A stretch of 64,000 nucleotides of DNA from Actinoplanes italicus (GTDB taxonomy: Bacteria > Actinomycetota > Actinomycetes > Mycobacteriales > Micromonosporaceae). The translations under genes and the position numbers were made by a program. The stretch lies in NCBI RefSeq assembly GCF_003001815.1, contig NZ_PVMZ01000019.1:62001-126000 (forward strand). The letters run 5' to 3'. The notes under the pieces were generated by a model. That model saw only the letters and a program-made list of their open reading frames with translations, made no database searches and was not told the origin of the DNA. This document shows, piece by piece, positions 34,346 to 42,270 of the stretch (position 1 is its first letter; the number at the start of each line of letters is the position of its first letter).

Positions 34346-35623
34346 TCAGTCGTCGGCGGCCTCGTCGTCCGGATCCTCCTCCGGTACGTCCTCCGGCCGG
34401 CCGACCCATCCCGAGAACACCGGAACGCCGTGCCACGGCCCCCGCGCCGTGTCGTTCGTGACGGCGACGACGGCGTACGGATGTCCGAATCGCAGTTCCG
34501 CGGCGCGCACGTCACCTTCCGCGGGCTCACTCTCGATGGCGGCGCCTCCGGTGACCGCGGCCGCCTCGAAGCCGTACCGGCCATACTTGGCCACCGCGGC
34601 CTGCCGGGCCTTGAACTCCAGACCGCTGCGCTCCAGCAGCGGTGCCAGTGCCCGAGCCGCCAGCGGGAACCCGAGTGACGGGTCGCCCAGGTCGTGATTG
34701 CCCTCGGCTGCCCAGCACGGCAGCACCGCCCGATGCCGTTCCTCCCGGCCGGACGGCGCGTGAGTGGGTGCGCGGTCCTCGCGGATCGTCCAGAGTGTGG
34801 TCTCGCCCACCGGAAGGTCGAACAACGACACCCGGTGTGCCGGTGGTCGGTCGTGGACGGTGGGAGCGATCTCGTGGGCAGCGGCCAGTACGTTGCCGAA
34901 GGCGACATCCGGCGCGGCGGCGACCGACACCACGGAGAGCCGCGCCGGGCCGCAGCCGGCGGTTGCGGCGTGCACGATGACGTCGCCGGCCGTTTCCGTG
35001 GTGGCGATGAACGCCACGTGTCCGGCGGGCGGGCTGCTCAGGACGCGGCTCAGGTCGGCGGCCCACGCGCTTTCCGGCCCCAGCGCTGATGCGGGCGCGA
35101 CGTCGAACGGCTCCTCCCACGTCACCCGGGTCGCCAGGGCCCCGGCCAGCACGAGCACCACATCGGGCGTCACCTTCAGCGGGAACTCGTCGATCATGCC
35201 GAGACTGTGTTCCTTCGCCCACGCATCGAGGAGCGCCTGCTCCGGCAGCGGCCCGGTGCCGGTCCGCGGGGGAAGGCTCGAATACCAGTGCCGCAGCCTG
35301 TCCGTGTCAGTGCCCGGCCGGTTCCAGACCGCGGTGGCCGACGACACCAGCGGATGCGGTTGCTCCAGCATCGCCGTGGCGGCCGCTGCGGCAGCCTCCA
35401 CATCCATGCCGAGCACTTCCGTCAACGCGGCGCGGGTGGTGCGGTCGCGTTCGCCGGCACCGGCGCTGGTGCGGTCGCGTTCGCCGGCGCTGCCGCTCGC
35501 CGACGCGCAGAGGGCCAGCAGAATCCAAGCTCCCAGCGGTGATGCGACATGATGCCCGTCACCGGCCGTTGCGTGAAAGCGTCGCGCATACCGAGCAACG
35601 GCGCCGGAGACGTCCTGTGCCAT
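34346..35623 (-). CDS. Serpin-family protein
   Basis: This 425-aa protein looks like a serpin. Landmarks are the early VASPLGAWILLALCASAS (serpin S/N-P-hinge helix), VLAGALATRVTWEEPFD (like the usual ALYFKxxWxxPF), the hinge/reactive loop YGRYGFEAAAVTGGAAIESE, and the C-terminal RFGHPYAVVAVTNDTARGPWHGVPVFSGWV, corresponding to the s5B strand and F-[x]-G-R-V end. No signal peptide is seen, so it probably acts inside the cell. A serine (or cysteine) protease is the likely target, but P1 cannot be fixed. Residues about 45-65 are a short tandem repeat (ERDRT twice). Its ATG shares the CATG with the divergent next gene. Confidence 0.75.
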   Translation of the reverse strand: MAQDVSGAVARYARRFHATAGDGHHVASPLGAWILLALCASASGSAGERDRTSAGAGERDRTTRAALTEVLGMDVEAAAAAATAMLEQPHPLVSSATAVWNRPGTDTDRLRHWYSSLPPRTGTGPLPEQALLDAWAKEHSLGMIDEFPLKVTPDVVLVLAGALATRVTWEEPFDVAPASALGPESAWAADLSRVLSSPPAGHVAFIATTETAGDVIVHAATAGCGPARLSVVSVAAAPDVAFGNVLAAAHEIAPTVHDRPPAHRVSLFDLPVGETTLWTIREDRAPTHAPSGREERHRAVLPCWAAEGNHDLGDPSLGFPLAARALAPLLERSGLEFKARQAAVAKYGRYGFEAAAVTGGAAIESEPAEGDVRAAELRFGHPYAVVAVTNDTARGPWHGVPVFSGWVGRPEDVPEEDPDDEAADD

Positions 35624-36239
35624 GGCGGGCAGTGTGCCAGACACCCACAACGGTGGCCTTCACGCGGCCGACCTCGAACGGCTCAGCTCGCGCCTCCCCG
35701 CCGAACTGGTGCGCGACATGGGCATACGCGTGTTGAGCACGTTGGTCGATCGCGGCCTGATCGAAGCACGCAGTTCGGGCGTTACAGTGCCATCCGTGAG
35801 TGATACCCCACTGTCGGATCTCATGGCCGAACACTCGGATACGAGCAGCCCGGACAGCTACGCCCGGTTCCTGGAGATGTTCCGCGACTCCATTGTCGGA
35901 GTCGTGGGCATCGGGACCGTGACGCACGACGCGCAGGGACTGCCCGTGACCGCCCCCGGCTTCGCCGTTGGCCGGACCACGCACGGCGACGGACGGCACC
36001 GGATCCTCACCTTCGCTGACCCTGACGTCGCCGCACAAAGGCCGAACTCCCAGTGCAACGCCGGTGTGCCCGGTCGCGTACTCCTGCAGATGGCGGTCGA
36101 GGACCCGGAATGCGAAGGCATCCTGGTCAACAGCGCGACCCGCCAGATCAGCCTCGTCATCGGCAAGGAGTCAGCCCAGTTCACGACGGACGGGGTGGCG
36201 GTTGCTCCCAAGAAGAAGCCTTGGTGGCGCCCGCGGTGA
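35622..36239 (+). CDS. SseB-like protein
   Basis: This 205-aa protein resembles the enhanced-serine-sensitivity SseB N-terminal domain. Features are ARFLEMFRDSIVGVVGIGTV, RILTFADPDVAAQRPNSQCNAGVPGRVLLQMAVEDPECEGILVNSATRQISLVIGKES, where GILVNSA is the hallmark strand. The first 58 residues do not belong to the domain. The real start may be GTG 35796, which has a -10-like TACAGT 7 nt upstream and would be leaderless, giving 147 aa. If the ATG at 35622 is used, its codon overlaps the serpin start on the other strand. SseB-type proteins are linked to secretion and stress, but the function is unclear here. Confidence 0.75.
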   Translation: MAGSVPDTHNGGLHAADLERLSSRLPAELVRDMGIRVLSTLVDRGLIEARSSGVTVPSVSDTPLSDLMAEHSDTSSPDSYARFLEMFRDSIVGVVGIGTVTHDAQGLPVTAPGFAVGRTTHGDGRHRILTFADPDVAAQRPNSQCNAGVPGRVLLQMAVEDPECEGILVNSATRQISLVIGKESAQFTTDGVAVAPKKKPWWRPR

Positions 36240-36353
36240 CCGTCACATGCGATTGTTAGCAGCGACGCGTTGCCGGCAGCAGTTCGAGTGCACACCCGAG
36301 GTGCCGCCGAGGATTCGGCTCCAGGATCATGCAGGGGCATGCTCGAATGCCCT

Positions 36354-36515
36354 ATGCGGATGAGCTACGACAGTGAGGCGAACGCGGCGTACCTCACCAT
36401 TGACGAAGACATCCCGAACGGGTCCGTGACGGAGAACTTCCGCGGACCACCCGCCAACCGCGTTCCCCACCTCTCCGGGCAGAACATCCAGCGTGGTCGA
36501 TCAGCGGCTGAATGA
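36354..36515 (+). pseudogene. Truncated DUF2283-like remnant
   Basis: MRMSYDSEANAAYLTIDEDI is the N-terminal half of a DUF2283 protein (normally about 60-70 aa: a YDxEANAxYL strand, then a VDYD..G.VVGIEIL strand). After SVTENF, no reading frame continues the domain, and the sequence that follows is compositional until the stop. It is therefore a truncated copy. DUF2283 proteins occur with toxin-antitoxin-like or defence loci but have no firm function. The locus next to it is also decayed. Confidence 0.55.
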
Positions 36516-36626
36516 GGGCCTCAGCGGGCTCATTCGCGCGCCCAGCGTTCGGCGTGAGGCTCACCCCAATGAGGCTTCCCGCGAAAATCCGCAACACGCT
36601 CCGCGGCATGACGATTGACGCCGGAT

Positions 36627-36977
36627 CTAGTCGTGCTGGTCGGTGGAGACGTCTTCTGCCTGCTGGCGCACCTTGCTCAGCGCAAACTGCGGCCAGTACT
36701 TGATCAACGCGATCACGCCAACGGCGAAGGCCGTCAGAACAAGCACACTGCGGATGCCGCGGGAGAAGAGATCGAGCCGGACGCCGGCATAGCCGGCTAC
36801 CTGAAACAGGAAGAATCCGCTGATGAGGATGAAGAACACACCAAGCTTCCGGATCCGCTCGGGGCTCGGCACGTAACCACCAGGAACTCTTCCGGTGGTC
36901 AAGACATAGGCACCAAGGCAGAGCTCACCCATGCCCATGACCGCCATGATGACGTTCACCCCATCCATGAACTCCAC
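36627..36977 (-). CDS. Small membrane protein, three helices
   Basis: This 116-aa integral membrane protein has three hydrophobic helices: VNVIMAVMGMGELCLGAYVLTTG, LGVFFILISGFFLFQVAGYAGV and SVLVLTAFAVGVIALIKYW. A charged cytoplasmic tail, SKVRQQAEDVSTDQHD, follows. I recognise no family. ATG 36977 lies just beyond the degraded CbrC region. It may be an intact gene surviving in a decaying stretch. No regulation is visible. Confidence 0.7.
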   Translation of the reverse strand: MEFMDGVNVIMAVMGMGELCLGAYVLTTGRVPGGYVPSPERIRKLGVFFILISGFFLFQVAGYAGVRLDLFSRGIRSVLVLTAFAVGVIALIKYWPQFALSKVRQQAEDVSTDQHD

Positions 36978-37041
36978 GCCCAGACGCTACCCGCCGCCTG
37001 CAACGCACAGCAGCGCCCGGCTCGCGGCGGAAGAAGGCCCC

Positions 37042-37333
37042 AATCCAGGTAGCGGCGGGCGTCCGGAAGGTCCCGGAGCGCCGCGGCGCCGAGGTGGCCG
37101 TGGAATTCGGCTCCGTCGCCGCAATGGTGCAGCCAGCGTTCCTGCTGCCGGCGGCGACGCACCATGGGCACAGCTCGTTCTCGATCTCGTCGGCGGCGAA
37201 CACCGGACCGGTGTAGATCATCGACCTGGCCTGGCCGCAAACACGAACAGAGGAGCGAACCGGGCCGGACGGAGCCGGTGGCCAGCGGGTCCGGATGATA
37301 GGGGAAGTCGGGTGGGGCGCTCACGATCTCCAT
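37042..37333 (-). pseudogene. Frameshifted CbrC-family (UPF0167) remnant
   Basis: The pieces of a CbrC protein lie in different frames. Starting at ATG 37333, PPDFPYHPDPLATGSVRPGSLLCSC has the family opening (YHPDPxATG). The reading then shifts, and IYTGPVFAADEIENELCPWCVAAGS (ORF-typical GxIYTGPVY...LCPWCIADGSA) is in another frame. QQERWLHHCGDGAEFHGHLGAAALRDL is back in the first frame, with about 40 residues of the usual domain missing between. The C-terminal zinc-motif part is absent. At least two frameshifts and a deletion make it a pseudogene. Confidence 0.8.
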
Positions 37334-37398
37334 CTTTCCGCGATGGTGTCCGATCCGGGCGTGACCGTTCGTAGAAGTGGTGACAGAAGGAGACGACC

Positions 37399-37761
37399 AT
37401 GCCCGAGTACCTGATCAGCTTCAACGACGAGTGGGTGCCCGAGCACACCGAGGAACAGATCGGGACCAAATCCGCCGCGGTCCGGCCGGTAATCGACGAG
37501 ATGATCGCCGAAGGGGTGCTGATCTTCAGTAACGGAGGGCTCGACCGGTCCACCGTGGTGTGCAGTGCCGAGTCGGGGGAGGGCGGGCCGATCGTGACCG
37601 ACGGGCCGTACGTGGAGACCAAGGAACACCTCGGTGGCTTCGCCGTCGTGGACGTGCCTGACGACGACACGGCGCGCTACTGGGCCGGCCGGCTCGCGAC
37701 CGCGCTCGAATGGCCGCAGGAGGTGCACCGCTTCCGCGGGCCCGGCCGGGGGCGGTATTGA
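37399..37761 (+). CDS. DGPF/YCII-domain protein
   Basis: This 120-aa protein belongs to the YCII-related DGPF family. Typical features are the N-terminal MPEYLISFNDEW (beta strand), the DGPY motif in IVTDGPYVETKEHLGGFAVVDVPD, and ARYWAGRLATALEWP. It is a small alpha/beta dimer like YciI, with an unknown ligand or reaction. The TTGA overlap with the next gene couples it to a large ECF-type sigma factor. DGPF genes next to ECF42-group sigma factors are a known arrangement in actinomycetes, and the sigma factor is thought to activate the DGPF gene. Start ATG has a good Shine-Dalgarno (AAGGAGACG). Confidence 0.92.
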   Translation: MPEYLISFNDEWVPEHTEEQIGTKSAAVRPVIDEMIAEGVLIFSNGGLDRSTVVCSAESGEGGPIVTDGPYVETKEHLGGFAVVDVPDDDTARYWAGRLATALEWPQEVHRFRGPGRGRY

Positions 37762-38990
37762 GCGTCCCAGCCGCTGAGCAGGCGATCACCCGTGCCCACC
37801 GCGACGAGTGGGCGCTGGTGGTCGCCGGTCTCGCGCGCCGGTTCGGTGACCTCGACGTCGCCGAGGAGTCCGCGGCCGAGGCGTTCCTGGCCGCCGCCGA
37901 ACGATGGCCGCGTGACGGCGTACCGCCGAATCCCGGAGGCTGGCTCGCCACCACGGCGTCCCGCAGGGCGATCGACCGGCTGCGCCGCGAGTCGCAGCGT
38001 GACGCCAAGCAGCGGGCGGCCGGGATGATGGCCGACGACACCCCTGCCGAGCCGATCGGGCCGGTCGAGGACGACCGGCTCAGACTGATGTTCATCTGCT
38101 GCCATCCGGTGCTGGCCGTGGAGGCCCGGGTGGCGCTCACCCTGCGCCTGCTCGGTGGGCTCACCGTCGCCGGGATCGCCCGCGCCTTCCTGGTGCCCGA
38201 GACCACGATGGCGCGGCGGATCACCCGCGCCAAGGCGAAGATCGGTGCGGCCGGCGTGCCCTACCGGGTGCCCACCGAGGACGACATCTCCGAGCGGCTT
38301 CCCGGGGTGCTCGCGGTCGTGTACCTGATCTTCAACGAGGGCTACCTGGCCGGTGACGGGGACGATCCGGTGCGCGCCGATCTCACGGGACAGGCCATCC
38401 GGCTCGGCCGACTGCTGCGCACTCTGCTCCCGGTCGACGGCGAGGTGGCCGGGCTGCTCGCCCTGATGCTGCTCACCGAGGCGCGGAGGCCGGCGCGCGT
38501 GTCCCGTACCGGAGAATTGATCGTCCTCGCCGAACAGGACCGCGATCTCTGGGACCGCGGCCTGATCGCCGAGGGACATGCCCTGATCAGGGAACGGATC
38601 GCCGCGGTCGAGTCCGGTGGCCCGTCCGTGGGCCGCTTCCAGCTGCTGGCCGCGATCAACGCGGTGCACACCTCGGGTGCCACCCGGTGGTCCACGATCG
38701 TCGCCCTCTACGGCCGGTTGGCGCGGCTCGACCCGTCGCCGATCGTGCGGCTCAACCGGGCGGTCGCGGTCGCCGAGGTCGACGGCCCGGCCGCCGGGCT
38801 GGCCGAGATCGATCAGCTGGCAGGCGTCCTCGACGGCTACCACGCGTTCCACGCCGCCCGTGCCGACCTGCTGCGACGACTCGACCGTGGTGGCGACGCG
38901 CGTGCAGCGTACGACCGGGCAATTGATCTTGCAGGTAATTCTGCCGAACGCGCCTACCTCACCCGCCGCCGCGAAGAGCTTCAGGACTAG
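37758..38990 (+). CDS. ECF42-type RNA polymerase sigma factor
   Basis: This 410-aa protein is a long ECF sigma factor with a C-terminal extension. Region 2 is near the N-terminus (LARRFGDLDVAEESAAEAFLAAAERWPRDGVPPNPGGWLATTASRRAIDRLRRES), followed by region 4 (VALTLRLLGGLTVAGIARAFLVPETTMARRITRAKAKI). The extension begins with DDISERLPGVLAVVYLIFNEGY (DUF6596-like) and ends with TPR-like helices. This design with an adjacent DGPF gene and no anti-sigma factor is the ECF42 group. The C-terminal part is reported as needed for activity. TTG start overlaps the DGPF stop. Its targets probably include its DGPF gene. Confidence 0.9.
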   Translation: MSVPAAEQAITRAHRDEWALVVAGLARRFGDLDVAEESAAEAFLAAAERWPRDGVPPNPGGWLATTASRRAIDRLRRESQRDAKQRAAGMMADDTPAEPIGPVEDDRLRLMFICCHPVLAVEARVALTLRLLGGLTVAGIARAFLVPETTMARRITRAKAKIGAAGVPYRVPTEDDISERLPGVLAVVYLIFNEGYLAGDGDDPVRADLTGQAIRLGRLLRTLLPVDGEVAGLLALMLLTEARRPARVSRTGELIVLAEQDRDLWDRGLIAEGHALIRERIAAVESGGPSVGRFQLLAAINAVHTSGATRWSTIVALYGRLARLDPSPIVRLNRAVAVAEVDGPAAGLAEIDQLAGVLDGYHAFHAARADLLRRLDRGGDARAAYDRAIDLAGNSAERAYLTRRREELQD

Positions 38991-39087
38991 ATCAACGGCG
39001 ATAGCGTACGGCCGGGGGCTTCTGTCTGTTCGGTATCCGACCGGGGCCGGCCGGCTCTGGAAGTGGACCCCGTTCCCCGAGCACGAC

Positions 39088-39264
39088 GCTCCCGCGCCGC
39101 GCGCATCCCCCGCGCCGCGGGCATCTCTCGCGTCGCGGGCATCTCTCGCGTCGCGGGCATCTCTCGCGTCGCGGGCATCTCTCGCGTCGCGGGCATCCCC
39201 CGCGCCGCGCATCCCTCGCGCCGCGCGCATCTCTCGCGTCGCGGGCATCCCCCGCGCCGCGCGC
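39088..39264. repeat. 18-nt tandem repeat, about ten copies
   Basis: The unit GCATCTCTCGCGTCGCGG is repeated head to tail, nearly perfect in the middle (39119-39192), with diverged CCCCGCGCCGCG forms at both ends. It lies in the convergent region after the sigma factor gene. Units are multiples of three, so frames stay open on both strands (for example REMPAT on the minus strand), but no start or ribosome site supports a gene. Confidence 0.9.
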
Positions 39265-39358
39265 TGGTCGTCTGCGGTGGAGATCTTGTGAGGTTGTGGT
39301 CGCTGGGGCGGCGTAGCCGCACAAGATCGCCCGACGCTTCGTCGCTTCGCCTTCTTGG

Positions 39359-39415
39359 CGGCAGATCTTGTGAGGTTCGGGTCGAGATGGCGGCCGAACC
39401 TCACAAGATCTGCCG
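39359..39415. terminator. 22-bp perfect hairpin between convergent genes
   Basis: Arms 39359-39380 and 39394-39415 match perfectly (core AGATCTTGTGAGGTTCGG) around a 13-nt loop. The hairpin ends one base before the stop of the minus-strand membrane gene and lies after the sigma factor. A related weaker hairpin (GATCTTGTG at 39282, CACAAGATC at 39320) precedes it. It is probably a bidirectional terminator or a REP-like palindromic element. No U-tract follows. Confidence 0.65.
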
Positions 39416-39985
39416 TCAGCTGTCGGCGGCGGCGCTGTTGGTGGTGGTGGCGCTGTTGGTGGTGGCGGCGGCGGTGGTGGCAGCGGTGGCGGTGGCGGCG
39501 GTGGTGGTGGTGGTGGTGGCCTTGGTGGGGCGCTCGCGGAGCAGGATCATGGCGGGGACGATCGCGGCGAGCAGCAGGCCGAGCGCGAGCGGGCCACCGA
39601 GCAGCAGGACCAGCCCAGCGCCGATGTTCGCGCCGATACCGCCGGCCGTGAAGACCCGCCAGCCGTAGCCGAGGATGACGCCGACCGCGACGAGCGGCAG
39701 CAGCACCGCCCACCAGCCTCCGCGGAAGCGGGACGTGACCGTCTGCTGCACGAGCAGACCGAGCGAGAACAGCACCGCGACACACGCCGTGATCCCGACG
39801 ATCCGGTCACCGGTGGGTCCGAAAGTGATCGGCTCAATCCCGTAGTCGAGGTCGACGCCTTCAGCGGCCAGGGCCAGAGACGTGGGGTCGGTCAGGTCGC
39901 CGACCAGCCACGAGATCGCCACGGGCGTGGCCAGGACCAGAACGACCCCGGCGGGGAGGGGCAGGCGCATCAGAATCACGGTCAT
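39416..39985 (-). CDS. Integral membrane protein with Thr/Ala low-complexity tail
   Basis: This 189-aa protein has about four membrane helices (LPLPAGVVLVLATPVAISWLV; IVGITACVAVLFSLGLLVQ; WWAVLLPLVAVGVILGYGW; GLVLLLGGPLALGLLLAAIVPAMILL). A charged RERPTK and then about 33 residues of Thr/Ala follow, encoded by near-perfect GGT/GGC triplet repeats at 39421-39520. I recognise no family. The tail may be an expansion. The 3' end is bounded by the 22-bp hairpin. Confidence 0.75.
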   Translation of the reverse strand: MTVILMRLPLPAGVVLVLATPVAISWLVGDLTDPTSLALAAEGVDLDYGIEPITFGPTGDRIVGITACVAVLFSLGLLVQQTVTSRFRGGWWAVLLPLVAVGVILGYGWRVFTAGGIGANIGAGLVLLLGGPLALGLLLAAIVPAMILLRERPTKATTTTTTAATATAATTAAATTNSATTTNSAAADS

Positions 39986-40147
39986 TTCTTCGTCGGTGGC
40001 GAATCATGATCACCTATGTCGAACAGAACGTCCAGCGACGCCAGTCTCGCCGATCCCGTCCACCCGTGACGTAGCTGGATCTTCGTGGCGGGGGCGACGG
40101 TGAGCGACAGCCGGACAGGACCGGACGGGGCGGGTAAGGATGATCGG

Positions 40148-41326
40148 ATGCTGGACACCGCACGCCGCCATGAGTTCCGCGTTCTCGTCGCCGCCAAGCC
40201 GAGCCTTCCCCTGCTGCTCACCGCGGGACGCCTCGCCGGGTCGCTGCGGCGGGTGCCACGCATCGGATGGGTCAGTGCCGACCCGGTCGTGGCCCGGCGG
40301 ATCCTCAACGATCCGGCGCACTTCACGCTGCTGGGTGAGGGCGGTGTCGGGCACCTGTGGGCGCAGGTCCTCGGCGACTGGGTCAACGAGATCTTCGACG
40401 GGCCGGGCCACCACCAGCTCCGCTCCCGGACCCGCGATCTGTTCACCGACGAGAACGCCCGCCAGCTCACCGACCGGGTGATCGGTCCCCGGCTGGCACA
40501 GGCCGGTGCCGAGCTCGCCGGCGGCCGCGCGGTCGACATCGCCGACCTGGGCCGGGTGCTGGTGGGACGGATCGTCGCGGACCTGCTGCAGCTGCGGGTG
40601 GCGGATCGCGATGACGCGTACCGGGAGATCTTCGCCGTTGGCGAGGAACTCGCCGCGCTGGCGCTCGGCACCACCACGTCGACCCATCTCACGCCGGAGA
40701 CCATCGCCCGGGCCAAGGTCATCGTCGCCCGGCTCACCGTCAACGTCGCCGAGGCGTGGCGGACCGCGGCGCCCGAGACGGTGCTCGGCCGATGCCGCGA
40801 CCTGGGAATCGACCAGCGCCAGGCCGAGGGGCTGTCGACGCTGCTCATGGTCGCCGGCACCGAGACCGCTGCCAGCGCGATGGCCCGTACCGTGGCGATT
40901 CTGCATGACACCGGTGCCCAGCATCGGCTCCGCGCCGATCCGTCGCTGCTGCCCGACGCCGTCCGTGAGGGTTTGCGGGTGACCTCCCCGGCGCCGGTGA
41001 TCGGGCGGGCCGTCGCCGCCGACGTCACCGTCGAGGGCCAGCGGCTGCGCGCGGGGGAGCGGGTGCTGATGCTGACCTGGACCGCCAACAACGCCGCCGG
41101 CGCCTTCGACCTGGATCGCGGTTACCTGCCCGACCAGCGGCAACTGTGGTTCGGCGCCGGACGGCACCTGTGCCTGGGCGCGCCGGTAGCGCGCGCCGAG
41201 ATCACCGGCCTGCTGCAGACGCTGCTCGCTCCCGGCCGGGCCTGGCGCATCCGGGAGCGGCGCTACCGCCGTAATGTCCTGATCCCGTCCTACGCCCACC
41301 TTCCTTTACGCCTGGCCCGCCACTGA
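40148..41326 (+). CDS. Cytochrome P450 family protein
   Basis: This 392-aa P450 shows I-helix LLMVAGTETAASAMART, ExxR as REGLRVTSP, and the haem loop FGAGRHLCLGAPVARAE with the axial Cys. A PERF-type motif is weak, and the segment after ExxR (APVIGRAVAADVTVEGQRLRAGERVLMLTW) is typical. ATG 40148 has a Shine-Dalgarno AAGGA, which the longer start does not. It is more divergent than the P450 at 33173. No ferredoxin or regulator is adjacent. Substrate unknown. Confidence 0.9.
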   Translation: MLDTARRHEFRVLVAAKPSLPLLLTAGRLAGSLRRVPRIGWVSADPVVARRILNDPAHFTLLGEGGVGHLWAQVLGDWVNEIFDGPGHHQLRSRTRDLFTDENARQLTDRVIGPRLAQAGAELAGGRAVDIADLGRVLVGRIVADLLQLRVADRDDAYREIFAVGEELAALALGTTTSTHLTPETIARAKVIVARLTVNVAEAWRTAAPETVLGRCRDLGIDQRQAEGLSTLLMVAGTETAASAMARTVAILHDTGAQHRLRADPSLLPDAVREGLRVTSPAPVIGRAVAADVTVEGQRLRAGERVLMLTWTANNAAGAFDLDRGYLPDQRQLWFGAGRHLCLGAPVARAEITGLLQTLLAPGRAWRIRERRYRRNVLIPSYAHLPLRLARH

Positions 41327-41350
41327 GGCAACCCCAAATAGAACCTTTTG

Positions 41351-41384
41351 TTGTGTACGTGCACGCGCTGTTGTGTATACGCAA
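41351..41384. promoter_or_regulatory. Direct repeat TTGTGTA, possible XRE operator
   Basis: TTGTGTA occurs at 41351 and 41371, 20 bp apart. The second is part of GTTGTGTATACGCAAC, an almost perfect 16-mer dyad. The TATACG inside it could be a -10 for the XRE gene. Symmetry, spacing and the small HTH gene downstream suggest an operator. Confidence 0.5.
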
Positions 41385-41394
41385 CAGTCGATGC

Positions 41395-41682
41395 GTGGCG
41401 GACAAGGATCCGAAGGCGAACCGGCGAGGCGGCTGCTTGCACAACCGGCTTCCGGTGCTGCGCGCCGAACGGGGCGTGTCCCGCAGTGACCTGGCGGCGG
41501 CGGTCGGCGTGAACACGCAGACCATCGGCTTCCTGGAGCGCGGCGACTACGGCCCGTCGCTGGAGCTGGCCCTGCGGATCTGCGCCTGGTTCGACCTGCC
41601 CGTCGAAGCGGTGTTCTCGCTGACACCGTTCGCACCCATGTCGGCACAGCTGTATCCCACCAAGACAGGAGAACCCCGGTGA
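41395..41682 (+). CDS. Small XRE-family regulator
   Basis: This 95-aa (or 81-aa, if TTG 41437 is used) protein is a compact HTH regulator of the YozG/XRE class. LPVLRAERGVSRSDLAAAVGVNTQTIGFLERGDYGPSLELALRICAWFDLPVEAVFSL is the whole domain. These usually sit in front of a small membrane protein gene, as here, with a GTGA overlap. The upstream pair TTGTGTACGTGCAC/TTGTGTATACGCAA, 20 bp apart, is a possible autoregulatory operator. Such pairs are thought to sense membrane events. Confidence 0.85.
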   Translation: MADKDPKANRRGGCLHNRLPVLRAERGVSRSDLAAAVGVNTQTIGFLERGDYGPSLELALRICAWFDLPVEAVFSLTPFAPMSAQLYPTKTGEPR

Positions 41683-42227
41683 GCATCGACGCTGACAAGC
41701 GCTCCGCGCAATTGAACCGCCTGCTGGCCGAGAAGGACGCCCGGATCCGGCAGCATCGGGACCGCCCGCTGCCCGGCTGGCTGGCGAGCCGTCGTAACCG
41801 CCGGATCGTGGCCCTGACGCCGGTCCTGCCGCTGATCGCCGGCTTCTACGCCGGGACCCTGCCCGACGGTGTGGCGCGCAGCGCCCTCATGGCGGCCGTG
41901 GCGGTGCTGAGTGTCGCGGGAATCCTGCTGCTGCGTACCGCTACCCGGCTGCTCGACAGCGCACCGGACCGGCTGCTCGACGAGCGTGAGATCAGCGAAC
42001 GCAACCTCGCCTACCGTCTGGCTCACGGTCTCGTCGTGGTGTTGATCAGCCTGCTCGCGCTGATGGCGATCGCCGACGGTCTCGTGCGCAAGGCCGGAAG
42101 CGGCTCCCTGGTCGACGGCGACGGCTGGATCTCGATCACGATCACGGCGGTGCTGGTCGGCGCCATGATCCCCGCCGCCGTGCTGGCCTGGCGGCACACC
42201 GAACCGCTCGGCGGCACCGAGGACTGA
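41679..42227 (+). CDS. Membrane protein paired with XRE regulator
   Basis: This 182-aa protein has four helices (IVALTPVLPLIAGFYAGTL; SALMAAVAVLSVAGILLL; LAYRLAHGLVVVLISLLALMAIAD; WISITITAVLVGAMIPAAVLAW). A charged N-terminus (ADKRSAQLNRLLAEKDARIRQHRD) and the segment DERERNLAYRLAH-like DEREISERNLAYRL resemble the YozG-associated DUF2178-type membrane proteins. It is coupled by GTGA to the XRE gene. The function is unknown; similar pairs regulate each other. Confidence 0.8.
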   Translation: MSIDADKRSAQLNRLLAEKDARIRQHRDRPLPGWLASRRNRRIVALTPVLPLIAGFYAGTLPDGVARSALMAAVAVLSVAGILLLRTATRLLDSAPDRLLDEREISERNLAYRLAHGLVVVLISLLALMAIADGLVRKAGSGSLVDGDGWISITITAVLVGAMIPAAVLAWRHTEPLGGTED

Positions 42228-42245
42228 GAACCGGCGCGCCGGACA

Positions 42246-42270
42246 GACCGCCGGGGTGCGGCCGGCGGTC
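42246..42270. terminator. Hairpin between convergent genes
   Basis: GACCGCCGG (42246-42254) and CCGGCGGTC (42262-42270) are perfect 9-bp arms with a 7-nt loop. The hairpin lies after the plus-strand membrane gene, and its right arm overlaps the chrA stop codon. It would end transcription from both sides. Confidence 0.65.

Noticed and set aside
36512..36703. Small open frame after the DUF2283 remnant
   Set aside because: No homologous pattern, no ribosome site, and it overlaps the membrane gene's end antisense.
39088..39268. Gene encoding REMPAT-type repeats on the minus strand
   Set aside because: The frame stays open only because the unit is 18 nt; no start or ribosome site is present.
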